Source: Welwitschia mirabilis | Lineage: Eukaryota > Gnetophyta > Gnetopsida > Welwitschiales | NCBI GenBank assembly: GCA_051453625.1 | Contig: JBOZIK010000001.1 | Coordinates: 229,502,628 to 229,558,748, forward strand | Length of the DNA: 56,121 bases | Direction: 5' to 3' | In this document: piece by piece, positions 22,151-33,739 of the stretch | Layout of the letters: each line of letters opens with the position of its first letter | How positions within the stretch are numbered: the first letter of the stretch is position 1 | Notes under the pieces: generated by a model | Database searches by the model: none | What the model was told of the DNA's origin: nothing | The model's input: only the letters and a program-made list of their open reading frames with translations | Made by a program: the position numbers and the translations under genes

Positions 22151-22790
22151 TGTCTTTGATATCTTTGCAGCAGTTGCTTCATATGCCATTAGTGAGCCTT
22201 TCAACTCCTCCACTCTCATATGGTGAATGTCCTTGACTTCTTCAATGGTTGAATCTTTGATCTAAATTTTGGAGTTAAGCTTCTAAGAATTTTTTGAACA
22301 ACTCTGTCCTGAAGAACTTTCTCTCCAAGTCCCCACATCCTATTAAACATGTTGGCAACTTTGGTTGTGTACTCTTCCATGGATTCTGATTCTTCCATTT
22401 TGATGTTCTTGCATTTGCTGGCAAGCAATTGCAACTTGGGATTCCTGATCATGTTTGTGCCTTCATAAGCAATCCGTATCGTTTGCAGTTATGCATTGTA
22501 CCACTTGATCATGTTCTTCATTTGATAATGCACAAATATCATGTTCATGGCTCTTGCATTGAGTTAAGCCTTTCATTTGTCATCTGGATCCCTGCTACTT
22601 CATCGCTTCAAGGAATTTTACCCTTAGTGCTATTGTAGTTGGAAATTCGTAATCTTTTAGGACCATTTCCCAAATACCTGGATCAAGGGAACTAATGAAG
22701 ATTGCCATTTTTAACTTACAGCGGACATAATTTATATCAATGAAGAATGAGGGTCTTGTAACTAGCTATCCTTCAGGACACCCTACATGG
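22151..22790 (-). pseudogene. Element H gag, N-terminal half
   Basis: On the minus strand the start MASSSHVGCPEG is followed by KMAIFISSLDPGIWEMV and then, after breaks, NPKLQLLASKCKNIKMEESE, MWGLGEKVLQDRVVQKIL and a KIQPLKK stretch. It is the Gag domain of the same group as elements A-C. The zinc-knuckle half is missing; the frame runs into the misplaced LTR fragment. Confidence 0.8.
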
Positions 22791-22857
22791 CTTGAGGATG
22801 CCATTATCTTCTAGACCTGTAACACAGAAACACAAGGAGATCTAGAGCAACCTTGCT

Positions 22858-22868
22858 TGGATACCAAT
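22858..22868 (-). other. Primer binding site of element H
   Basis: The minus strand reads TTGGTATCC just inside the LTR end, a slightly mutated form of the initiator-Met PBS. Confidence 0.7.
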
Positions 22869-23808
22869 TGTTAATAGCCCAATGGCACCCCAGAAGGGGG
22901 TTGAAGAGGGTGTACAAAAAGCTTTTAACCACTTCTTTATTACGATTGACCTAGCTAGAATAAATCTAAAGTAAATAAGATATGTATGAATCAAACAAAG
23001 AGGAAAACAAAAATCAAGCAAAGATTGCACCAATTTTTATAGTAGTTTCACACAATGCCTACTCCACTCTTAGGGGGTGGCAACAGCTTTCAGCCTCCTA
23101 ATCCCTTAGTCTCTTCAAATAGTCTTACAATACCCCTATCTCAAGGGCTAATAGCTTCTTATAGTGCCATTCTCTCAAAGGTCTTAATAGCTTTACTCAT
23201 CCACGACCATATGACAAATCAGTACTCAAGAATTTTGATGAAAGATGTGCCTCATCATGCATTGAGAATCAGCAAGATCTTATAATGACTTAACATAAGA
23301 GGTTTATCTCAATGAAGGTACAGTAAATCAATAGCTTTTTTCAAAAATAGAATAGTTTAGAACAATCTCAAAAAAGCATCTTAATTTTTGGCAGATACTC
23401 TAGGCATTTATAGATACACATTTCAAATATAGTTGTTGGAACCTCCTACAATGTGCCTTGAAACTTGACTAGAATGCCAAGAGAATATTTAAGTCATTTG
23501 CACCTTGATTCGTGCAACTCAATATTCACAAGTTTTAACTTTCTGCTCCAATGTTTGTCTGGCCGCATGTCCCATTCTAAAGGAGTGGACATCCCAATTT
23601 TAATGCCAAGTTTTTGTCAAAACTAAGAGTGATCCCAGACGTCCCCATTTCACCAAGCAGACATCCCCATATCATCATACAGAACTCAAGTCTGGATGTC
23701 CCAGTTTCCTACAACGACCGTCCCCATCTCTCCAAACAGAACTCATGGTCGAACGTCGCAATGTATAAAGATGGATGTCCTGATACTTGCAGACCAAACT
23801 CATCAAGA
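22869..23808 (-). repeat. Element H 5' LTR, truncated at its outer end
   Basis: The inner end is the reverse complement of a …GGGCTATTAACA-type LTR end. The usual R/U5 landmarks follow (CCTACTCCACTCTTAGGGGGTGG, reversed relative to element A). The LTR stops at about 23808, where it joins element G gag sequence, so the LTR start is missing. Confidence 0.8.
23555..23780. repeat. Palindrome array in the element H LTR
   Basis: The readable sites start at 23637, 23659, 23694, about 23715, 23751 and 23773. The spacings are 22, 35, 21, 36 and 22 bp, the same rhythm as in the other LTR subfamilies. More degenerate sites lie at 23565-23600. Confidence 0.8.
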
Positions 23809-25620
23809 TCATTCCGAGTAACTTTTTATTGTTGGACTTATCTTTCTCTCACTTTCTTGTGTTTGTGCATTCAATTATGATATGTTCAAATCCTTGGCAC
23901 TTGTAGCATTGTATTCTTGAGGAGTCTTTTGGTTTCTGATTATTAGATGCTCTTTTGACTTCCTTCTTGATCCATTAACTAATCACTTTCTTTTGAGGAG
24001 CTCATTTGGGTATAAGTATATAAGCATCATAATCAAACAAAAGAGGCTACCAAAAAGGACAATTAAACTTGCTCTGTCTGACCCTATTACAATAATTGCA
24101 AGTAATGGCTGGCTTTGGATTCACAGTTAAACTAGCAGCTCTAAAAAATCTACTTTTGCTATTGTAAGGAATTGATAATTTACTAAATAATACAATACCT
24201 AACTTGTTAAATGATGTCCATAGATCCTCCCTTCTTGATACATTTTCTGATCAGTTTCTTTTGAGAAGCTTCTTTTGGTATAAGTCTATAAGCACCACAA
24301 CCCAACAAAAAAGACTTCTGAAAGGGACAATCAAACTTGATCTGTCCAAACCTATAAGAACAATTGCAAGTAATGGCTCGCTTTGGATTCACTGTTAAAC
24401 CAGCAACCCTAACAAATCTACTTCTACCAGTATAAGGAATTGATAATTTACTAAATGATCCAAAAACTGACTTGTAGATGATGATTTACCTATTCCCAAC
24501 ATAATGATAAGATCTCTTCTCCCTTGAATGAACTTTTCAATCACAAAGTGAGGATCTGCAACATCATCTTTTGACAAAATTCTCTAATTTATGGTTAGCT
24601 TCATTCAGAGTTTGTTGAAGATCTGTAGTGTCTAATTCATATGTTGCACTTTTCTTGGCTAACATAATACTCTGCTCATATAGGTAAGCATAAGATTCAT
24701 GGATATCATCATCATCTAAATCAATTAAGTCATCATCTACCTCAGTATCTACCTTCTCTTCTTTTGCAAGAACCATGAGACCCCAAATGCTGTCACTGTC
24801 CTCACCTTAAGAGGCTTCTGCACCTGTATTGTCATCAAGATCATTCCAAGTAATGTTTTACTTTTGGACTTATCTTTCTCTTACTTTCTTGTGTTTGTGC
24901 ATTCAATTATGGTATGTTCAAATCCTCGGCACTTGTAGCATTGTATTCTTGAGTCCTTTGGTTTCTGATTATTAGATGCTCTTTTGACTTCCTTGCTCTT
25001 TTTCGTGCTCTTGGAAGTTTTATTTTTGTTCAAGAACAATATCCTTGGGAACTTTGTTTTTCTTCAAGAGCTTTTTCAAGTTATTACAAGAAGGTCCAAG
25101 TCTTCATCATCTTCATCTTCATCAGATGTTGTTAACCCTTGCTCTGTAGTTGATGTTTTGAGAGCTATATCCTTTTTGGGGGGCTCATCATCAAGCATAG
25201 CTTCACCAAGCCCCCAAGATGCTATTGACTATGTCATTGATTTTTGTAAGGTTGATTCATTTTCCTCCATCTAGATAAACTTAAACCTTGTAATAAGCAT
25301 TTGTAACTTAGTGTTCTTAACTGATATGTCTTCATAAGCAATCCCTAAAGTCTTCCCAATCTGCTTAGAAGGTAGACATTGAAGGAGATGATTATATTCT
25401 TCTGAAGACGAAGCACAAATCAAGGCATTCAAGGCTCTAGCATTTGTGGTGGCAATCTTCTTTTTATTAAGAGTCCATCGACCATTTTCCTTGGGTAATT
25501 CATAACCTGTTTCCATAATAGGCCAAACATCAAAATCTGATGATTTCATAAGATTGATATTTTGGATTTTCCAATATGAGCTATTAGAAGTAGCAAAGAA
25601 AGGGAGTTTGGACACAGATT
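23809..25620 (-). pseudogene. Element G gag with an internal duplication
   Basis: On the minus strand gag begins near 25615 (MSKLPFFATSNSSYWKI, then ARALNALICASSSEEYNHL) and runs to a zinc knuckle CYKCRGFEHTIIEC at 24899-24940. An acidic segment follows (24600-24780), then a degraded second knuckle near 24330-24370 where His is Gln. Beyond this, 23960-24200 repeats the second-knuckle block. Then 23810-23960 repeats the first-knuckle block, with an intact CYKCQGFEHIIIEC at 23867-23908. The duplication order suggests a rearranged or nested gag copy. There is no protease or downstream pol. Confidence 0.75.
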
Positions 25621-25688
25621 GGGTCTACACATGTAATCTCATCTCTAGGTAATAATGCTCTGAGTAAACTCCAGAAATGAGTGAATCA

Positions 25689-25703
25689 GGCTCTACTACC
25701 ACT
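25689..25703 (-). other. Primer binding site of element G
   Basis: The minus strand reads TGGTAGTAGAGCC, two changes from the initiator-Met PBS, directly inside the LTR end CTTAGAACA. Confidence 0.65.
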
Positions 25704-26090
25704 TGTTCTAAGTCAAATCAACGCTATAGGAGGGAAAAAAGGGTTTTCTGGTTAACAATTTTTCAATCTAAGATCTATTACTAATTTAGCTATTATAACA
25801 ATCTCATGCTAAATGAAATGATTAACTAAAAAGAAGAAAAAAACTAGCAAATCAGCTTTAGTCTACTCCGTTCCCAGGACGCAAATCAGTCTCTTTCCCC
25901 TGGTTCCATTAAATCAGGCTGATCGAGAACCTTTCCCACGACTCTAAACCCTTTTGAGCCTGAGGTTCAACATTTACAACAATGGAGGATCTGGAGTTGA
26001 GTGCCTATTGCATTGATTCAGACCTATGCAGCTCTTGGAAGAGCAGGCTCTCAAATTTTCACGTTACCATCCTATGCAAAGCTAATTCAA
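25704..26090 (-). repeat. Element G 5' LTR (outer end not resolved)
   Basis: It starts at TGTTCTAAGTCAAATCAACG next to the PBS and has the GTCTACTCC R/U5 landmark. It shares 25915-26040 with the fragment at 19670-19830. The outer LTR terminus could not be found, so the right limit is approximate. Confidence 0.5.
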
Positions 26091-27339
26091 TATTCACATA
26101 GATTTTTTCTCATATTTCAAATTTGAAAATTTTCTTCAACTTTACATTTTAATTTTGAAATCCGAATTCCTTCATTCAATCAACACAAGAAACATATCCA
26201 ACTTTAATCTGCAAAAGTTTCATTTGGGAAATTAAGCACATATTCCAAATCCTTGATGGTGTGCATTGAATTTTAAGCTGTTTTCATTCACTTATGGCAT
26301 ATGATAACTTTAATAGCTGCTCTCTAAGCAAAGGAAGTACTAGGAAAATAATTATATGATTAACGTTCATACAAATTTATGTACTACAGCCAAGTTCCAC
26401 CACAAGAAAGCAGTATCAAAACATTATTTTTCCAGAAATGAAAGAGCTGCTCAAAAGTCTACAGAACATTCATCACTGCAATGAAGAGCTTCAAACCATA
26501 TAAAGATGATATAAGATATCTTCCTGCTTATGTGAAAAGACACTGCCAAAGAGAAACATAGCTCTTATTTAAAAACAATCAGATAAATATGTTTGTTTGA
26601 AACAAATTGAATAATCCAATAGCAATCACAACAAACATGCCTGCACAAGCATTTCCTGTTCACCAGCAGCCTTAATGAGGATAGAGAAAAGAGATAAATC
26701 AACTCTTGTTGGCAAAAGTGTGGCCTCTGCCAATAAAATGGCTGCACTCATACACCCCAATAGAATTGCCAGAACTTTTTCAAGTTGTTTTCGAAGAAGA
26801 CATCGCCAAACCCATTCTGGAAAGTAATAGCTTTCAGAAGCTCAAATATTTGAAATTTTCAACTAGTATTGGGAGAAACATATTGACATGACACATTTTA
26901 TTTCTCAAGAGCTTATACAAGTGCAGTGATTTCTATGAACAAATAAACTTGCAAGCTGCATACAGTATTTGCTTTAACTAGGATCNNNNNNNNNNAAACC
27001 GTAAATGTTATTTTTATTGCTTAAGGCATGTCTTCACCATACTGGCATCTCTAGTCTAGCCATGTCTTCACCTTAAATATGAAATGGCCTCTCACTAACT
27101 TTGAGAATATGTTTAGATAATAAGATAAGATTAATTTTATAAATTTTTTATGTTACAGAAAAACAGGGTTTACATGCAGCAACAACAAAGGAATAGCAAA
27201 GCATGAAACAACAAAAACAAGAGAGGAAAAACAAAAAGAACCACAAGATGTACAGATTTACATGGTAAAATCCTCAAACAGAGCAGGAGACATCCACATG
27301 AAAAGGAAGACCTCTACTCCCACTCATGCAAATGAACTT
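26091..27339. other. No recognised gene (1.2 kb, includes a 10-N gap)
   Basis: AT-rich, with short open frames only (for example 26565-26747 minus), none with family features. N at 26986-26995. It may include the outer part of the element G LTR. Confidence 0.5.
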
Positions 27340-27723
27340 GTTATTGATGAAATTTGTTGAGTGACATCTATAATCAGATCATAAAATGTTACAAGTTTAT
27401 ACATGCATGTTTCATGTATAATAACACATATTATTAAGAGGATTTGTTAAAGTGTTGAAAGGATACAAGTTACTAAAATATTGCATCCCTTACCAAAAGT
27501 CACAACCCTTCAAGCATTTCTAAAGAGAACAAATTCCATTATTTCAAAAAAAAAAAATGATGTAGTAAAAGAAGTTGTAGTGAAAATGAGATGATGAAGT
27601 AAAATGGAAAAGTGAAGGGATATGAAGAAGATCCCAAAAAGAAATCCTAGGTGGATGTAAGTGCCCATGTGGCTAAGAAGAAATCGTACGTGGATATAAG
27701 AGCTTGTGTTGCCAAGATGAAAT
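27340..27723 (+). repeat. Dispersed repeat, copy 1, cut by element B
   Basis: It matches 49786-50180 over its whole length (landmarks ATGATGAAATTTG, GCATGTTTCATGTATAATAA, GTTAAAGTGTTGAAAGG, TTGCATCCCTTACCAAAAGTCACA). Its end contains two units plus a partial third of the 39-bp tandem repeat seen in copy 2. Element B begins in the middle of that third unit, so B inserted into the repeat. Confidence 0.8.
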
Positions 27724-27848
27724 TGTTAAAGGTCTAAGTTTCAATGATGATCAATGGATTGTGTAGCCAGTCCAAAGCAGTGAATCAGACCTATATGCAT
27801 CATTTGAGAAGAGCCCCAAATTGAGATATTCAGGGTTTGTAATGGGTA

Positions 27849-28077
27849 GGACATCTGTACTAAAATCTGGAAATCTGTCCTTGTATGCAGCCCAATCGCA
27901 CAGGGACGTCTGTATCAGAACCCGGGATGTCTGCCCCTGTGTGCAGCCAAATTATACAGAGACGTCTAGAACTGAAACCAAGACACCCGTCCCTGTTCAG
28001 GCAAAATATATAGGGTAGTCCAGCTCTGAAACCGAGATGTTCGCCCCTATACACGGCCTCAATTTATGGGGATGTTC
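27849..28077. repeat. Palindrome array in the element B 5' LTR
   Basis: Sites start at 27849, 27869, 27904, 27925, 27960, 27981, 28014, 28035 and 28070. The spacings are 20, 35, 21, 35, 21, 33, 21 and 35 bp. The rhythm survives although almost every site has lost its central CpG or a flanking base. Confidence 0.9.
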
Positions 28078-28186
28078 GAGTTATCAACTATCTAAGATCA
28101 CAACGAACATGGTGCTTTGCTTGCACACCAACCAATGCTGAGGGCTCACTATCTAAGATCAGAACAGCTATATTTTGGTTTTCCTG

Positions 28187-28194
28187 TATAAAAG
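28187..28194 (+). promoter_or_regulatory. TATA box of the element B 5' LTR
   Basis: TATAAAAG lies about 110 bp downstream of the palindrome array, with the same arrangement in the 3' LTR (35872) and in element D (47772). It places the array in U3. Confidence 0.65.
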
Positions 28195-28726
28195 TGAAGA
28201 ACATCAGTTACAACTTACAACAAATGATCACTTACTTATGCAATAACTGTGTTATCTATCACTGAAAGTACACTCCTCTAAACTATTGTTCCTAAACCTG
28301 GACATTCTATCTTCTGAATCATTGTACTATCAAGCTGATGTTCAGTGCACTCTAAGGCACTTTATTTCCATTAGATTATTTGTGTACCATTGTGTTGTAT
28401 GCTCGAGACTAAGCATTGTTGTTAAGTTCTTTAAGAGAAGGGCATTGTAAGAAATTATCAACCCTAAAGCAAGGGTCTTATAAGCTTTGAAGTGCTAAGG
28501 GAGCCAGAAGGCCAGAAGTTGTTGTTGCCCCCTAAGAGTGGAGTAAGCAAAGGGCTAAAACACTATAAAATTTCTGGTGTATTCTCATTGCTCATATTTT
28601 GTTTTCTTCTTGTTTATCTGTTCTATTATCTTTCATCTTAAAAGGTTATTCCAGTTTGATTTAATTAGAAAATATTTTTTAACACCCTATTTAACCCCCT
28701 CTAGGGTGTCATACGGTCCTAACAAT

Positions 28727-28739
28727 TGGTATCAGAGCC
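28727..28739 (+). other. Primer binding site of element B
   Basis: TTGGTATCAGAGCC directly after the LTR; intact match to the initiator-Met type. Confidence 0.95.
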
Positions 28740-28790
28740 TGGTTGGTCTAGATCTATTCATGTTTTTGTGTTTTATCAGGTCCAAAAGAT

Positions 28791-30300
28791 ATTGCATCCT
28801 CAAGCTACCCGGAAGGACAGGCAGTAATGAGACCACCTTTCTTCACAAGATCAAACTATGCTCACTGGAAGTCAAAAGATGACAATCTTCATCACTTCCC
28901 TTGACCTGGATATTTCGGGAATGGGAATGGATATCAACCTCCAACAGTAGGAGATAGCAATGGTGGCATCTCAATGAAATCAAGAAGCAGCTAGAATCTA
29001 GATGATAAATGGAAGGCTCAGCTCAACGCTAAGGCAAGGAATGCAATCATTTGTGCCCTATCAAATGAAGACTAGGTGAAAGAGTTATTGAAAACAAAGT
29101 ACTCAAGAAAATCCTTAGAAGCTTGACCTCAAAACTCAAGCCCAGGATCACTACGATTGAGGAGAGCAAGAATATTGATCGAATGAAGGTAGAAGACTTG
29201 AAAGGTTCCTTAATGGTGTATGAGGCAACAATTGTCCCAAAAGACGGAGCTCCAAAAAGAAAGAGCATAGCTCTCAATGCATGTGAAGAAGAAGATGAAG
29301 ACCCCTCAAGTGAAGAACGAAGATGAAGATCTCGCACTTTTAACAAAGAACTTCAAAAGATTTCTTAGAAAAAGAAGAGAAGGAAGAGGAGCAAAAAGGC
29401 CTATCAAACATGGAAGTGATAAAGGTAAGAACTCTAATTCATTCATACAATGTTATGAATGTAAAGGTTTTAGTCATGTAGCTTCAGAATGTGCAAACAA
29501 GAGCAAGGATAACAAAGGGAAATTCAAAGGAAAACAGGTGCTAAAGTCGACATGGGATGACAATCGCGATGAAGATGGACTAAGTGATGAAGGATTTCTT
29601 GACTTTGGACTTCTAGCTACAATAGATGAGGTAAGTTCTCCTAACTATTGTTGTTTCATAGCCAATAGTTCTTTTGCTGAAAATGAACACGTGCTTTCAT
29701 GAAAAAATGAATTTATTTCTTCTGAAAATGACTTCTGTGATTGCGATGACCTAGACTAGGATTATGATGAACTATTCGAGGCTTATGGAAAATTGTATGA
29801 ACTTATTATAGACCTAGATAAGAAAAATGTTCCCTATGCAAAATCATTGGACGAATTAGAACTCAAATTAAAAGATGCTTATGGTAAAATTAAATCCCTG
29901 TTGCTTGAACTTGAAGATGCTAGGAACATAGCAAGTCATTTGACACGGGGAAAACAAAATTCAAACTCACTCTTAGGCATAAGTCAAAGTCCTCATGATA
30001 AATCTGGATTGGGAACTTATAGTAGTAAAACTACAATCTTTCAATTCTTTGGTCCTAGCATTAAATATCAATCATTCGATAAGACTAGCCTAAAATGTCA
30101 TTATTGCAATAAGAATGATCACAATCAATTCTCTTGTCCCTTCAAAAAATCCCTCTATTTTGGCCTTAATAATGGAATTAGATTCATTAAAAAAAAACTT
30201 CTCAATTCCATCACCAACAATCTAGTAGGCAAACTAATTTTCAATGGGTAAAAAGAATTACTGTGCCATCCATGTTTGCTCGTGCAGCTTTTGAGGTTTA
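28791..30300 (+). pseudogene. Element B gag
   Basis: The expected start (MASSS in element H) reads ATT-GCA-TCC-TCA-AGC here, so the ATG has been lost. Gag core motifs follow with frame breaks (SNYAHWKSK, AKARNAIICALSNED, then KIDRMKVEDLKGSLMVYEA after a deletion that removed the MWGLGE region). An intact zinc knuckle CYECKGFSHVASEC lies near 29452. An acidic linker and a helical stretch (29790-29940) precede a second intact CX2CX4HX4C (CHYCNKNDHNQFSC, near 30097) just before the protease. Two knuckles separated by an acidic/helical spacer agree with the Sirevirus gag plan. Confidence 0.88.
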
Positions 30301-33300
30301 GGAAAAATCAAAATGGTACCTTGATAGTAGTTGTTCTAGACATATGATAGGAGACAAGAATTTACTTTCATCTTTTCAAGAGTATAATGGTCGTAAAGTA
30401 ACCTTTAGGCACAATAGTAAAAGGTACATCATTGGTAAAGGAGTTGTTGCAACTAACCAAGATCATTCCACCATTCATGACATTTGTTTAGTAGATGGGG
30501 TAAAACACAACTTATTGAGTATATCTCAAATATATGACAAAGGAAATGTAGTGTCCTTTTTCAAGACAAGTGTTCAAAATGCTAGATCAAATAAAGTACT
30601 TCTTGTAAGCAAGAGGTCTAGTTGTATGTATATTATTGGGAGCAATGATAAAATGAATGAGAAATGTTACTTGGCTAAAGAAGAAGATGTGAACTTGTGG
30701 CACAGAAGATTGGGGCATATGAACTTCAAGGATTTACAGAATGCCATATCTAAGGAGATTATTAGAGGGGTTCCCAAAATCAATTTATCCCAAGCAAAAT
30801 TATATGAGTCTTGTGTAAAAGGCACATTAATCAAGTTTGGCTTCAAAACCAGACCTAACTTCCATCAGACCACTAGAACTAATTCACATGGATTTAGTGG
30901 GTTCTACTCAAACTAGGAGTATTAGGGGAAGAAGGTACTTTTTGGTAATGGTTGATGACTTTTCAAGATACTCATGGGTAGCCTTCCTCATAAGCAAAGA
31001 TGAAGCTTTTGATGTCTTTGTTAAGCTATGTAACCAAGTTCAAAACAAAAAGGGATATACTATTAAAAGAATTTGATCTGATAGAGGAGGTGAATTCGTG
31101 AATGAAAAATTTGAAGAATGACAGAGGAGGTGAATTTGTGAATGAAAAGTTTGAAGAATTTTGTGATTCAAATGGTATTTCCCATCAACTTTCTGCTTCT
31201 AGAACTCCTAAACAAAATGGGATGACAGAAAGGAAGAAGAGGGTCTTAATAGAGATGACAAGAGCTATGTTAAATGAACAATCTCTACCTCAGTATTTTT
31301 GGATAGAAGCAGTCAGCACATCTTGCTATATAAGCAATAGGGTGTTTTTGAGGCCTAGTATCAACAAAACTTTGTATGAGTTATGGCATGGAAAGAAACC
31401 TACATGGGGTATTTCAAAGTGTTTGGACACAAATGTCTAATTCTTAAAGACAAAGGTAGAGCGAACAAATTTGAATTCAAGACTGATGAAGGAATATTCT
31501 TAGGCTATTCCATGAGCCGTAAAGCATACTGAGTCTTTAACAAAATGACCGGTAGAGTTGATGAAACAATGCATGTCAAGATAGAAGATTCAAATCAAGA
31601 TGATGAGCAAGTTAATAAGTCTGATGACGATCGTGATGAAATGTCTATCTTTAAAAGTCATAATGAATCAACACCATCCAAGTCAAATAAGATAGATTCC
31701 TTGCAAAAGCATGCCTCCCTTCCTTTAAGAACTTAGAGAGATCATCCTCAAGAAAATAATCTAAGTAATCTAGATCAAGGAACAACTACTAGAAGTGGAA
31801 AGAACACAAGTGTTAGTTTTCTAATCCTCTTTAGCACCCAAGACCTTCCAAGAGGCTAAATATGACGAGTCTTGGATGTTGGCAAGGCAACAAGAGCTAA
31901 ACCAATTTGACCATAACAAGATTTGGGATTTGGTACTAGCTCCTAAGGGAAAACACATAATAAGCACGAAGTGGATATTTAAGAACAAAAAAGATGAGAC
32001 TCACAATATCATCCAAAATAAGGCAAGATTGGTTGCCCAAGGGTATAGTTAGCAAGAAGGCATTGACTATGGTGAAACCTTTGCTCCAATAGCAACACTT
32101 GCAGTTATTAAAATGTTACTTGCTTTTGCATGCTATCACAAGATAAAGTTATTTCAAATGGATGTGAAAAGTGCATTTCTTAATGGATATATCAATGAAC
32201 AAGTTTATGTTGCTTAACCAACAAGGTTTGTAGATCATAAATATCTAGATTATATTTATAAATTGAACAAAGCTTTGTATGGTCTGAAGCAAGTTCCAAG
32301 AGCCTGGTTTGAGAGATCAATCTCCTTCCTTGTTTCAAATGGGTTTTCCAAAGGTGATGCAGATGAGACTTTGTTAACAAATCAAGATAACAAGAACATA
32401 CTTATAGTGCAAATATATGTAGATGATATAGTGTTTGGCTCCACAAAAGAAACTCTTGCATTAGACTTTGCTAGCCTTATGCAAAATGAATTTGAGATGA
32501 GTCTAGTGGGGGAGTTAAATTTCTTTCTAGGGCTTCAACTTAAACAAATGAATGATGGGATCTTTATCAGCCAAACAAAATATATTCCAGAAGTCTTAGA
32601 AAAGTACAACATGACTATCAATAAAGATAGTAAAACTCCTCTGTTCACAAACATTAAACTAAGCAAATATATATAGAAGTTTGATTGGTAGCCTTCTCCA
32701 TGTTATAGCAAGCAGACCTAACATAGCATATAGAATAAGAATTTGTGCTAGATATTAATCTAATCCAAAAGAATCTCACTTAGATTTTGTTAAGAGAATA
32801 TTATAGTATCTTAAAAATACTTAACACTTTGGTTTTTGGTACCCTTATGACACAACCTTAGAGCTAGTAGAATATAGTGATGCTGATTGAGCTAGGTGTG
32901 TTGATGACCGAAAAAGTACGAGTGGTGCTTACTTCTATATGGGAAACTCTTTAGTGTTCTAGCTTAGTGGGAAGCAAAACACAACTTCATTATCTACAGT
33001 GCAGGCCGAATATATTGTTGTTGGTGCTTGTTATGCTTAGCTCTTATTGATGAAACAAATGCTCACAGACTTTAGAGTAAAGATAGATTTGATCAAGCTT
33101 TTCTGTGATAACACAAATGCCATTAATATCACCAAGAAACTGGTTGAACATTCTAGAAGCAAACACATTGATATCAGGCATCATTTTATCAGGGAATAAG
33201 TTCAAAATAATGCCATTATGTTGGATTATGTGCCTACACAAGATCAAATTGTGGATGTAATGACTAGAGAGCTCAACGAGGAAAGATTTGCCTAAGGAAG
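30301..33300 (+). pseudogene. Element B pol (PR-IN-RT-RH)
   Basis: The protease catalytic triplet is DSS, not DSG (30323-30331). The integrase zinc-binding motif is HRRLGHMN (30701) with YESC replacing CESC. The DDE acidic residues are visible (HMDLVGS near 30888; DRGGEF; TERKK near 31226). A 40-bp tandem duplication at 31083-31162 repeats the RGGEFVNEKFEE segment and shifts the frame. The RT has STKWIFKNK, QMDVKSAFLNGY, and an intact YVDD at 32416-32427. RNase H follows (DDRKSTSGAY, CDNTNAINITKK). Trp-to-stop changes occur in RNase H, one at the same codon as in element A. Confidence 0.92.
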
Positions 33301-33419
33301 AGCTTAGGTATCGAGGCTTGCCCCTCCACTCAATAAATTCTTAAGAAAAAAGGCCAAATTCTCCTAAGCTTGTCGTCATTCTCTCTAAGTAGGCTTCAAA
33401 AATTCTGGGTGGTAACTTC

Positions 33420-33600
33420 ATTGTGCAATCTTATCTCACCTCGATGTCCTGGATATTTTCTCGGGCGTCCTCATATTTACTCTAGGTTTTTGACGACCGG
33501 ACGTCCCAAATATTGTCACCGGACATCTGCCCTTTTAAGAAGGGGAAATTCTGGGTGTTACAACTAGGATGTCTGCCTAAAAACTCCCGGATGTCTGCTC
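33420..33600. repeat. Internal palindrome array of element B
   Basis: Clear sites start at 33499, 33521, 33567 and 33589, spaced 22, 46 and 22 bp. Degenerate ones (GATGTCC, GGGCGTCC) lie upstream. The spacing equals that of the element A internal array. Confidence 0.85.
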
Positions 33601-33739
33601 TTGTATGCAGATGTAATCCTAAGTGAATGCCCACCATTCTTTCATTATTGAAATGACCAATTTCCCTCTCTTTTCTTTCATTTTTCTCCTCTTTAGTTGC
33701 TGTGCCAGTGTGTCTGTGCCTTCCTCTCTTTTAGACATC

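Larger units (their letters stand above)
27724..28724 (+). repeat. Element B 5' LTR
   Basis: 1001 bp from TGTTAAAGGTC to CGGTCCTAACA, followed at once by the PBS. The array is at 27849-28077, and a TATA box (TATAAAAG) is at 28187-28194. The usual U5 end CCCTCTAGGGTGT is present. Confidence 0.93.
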
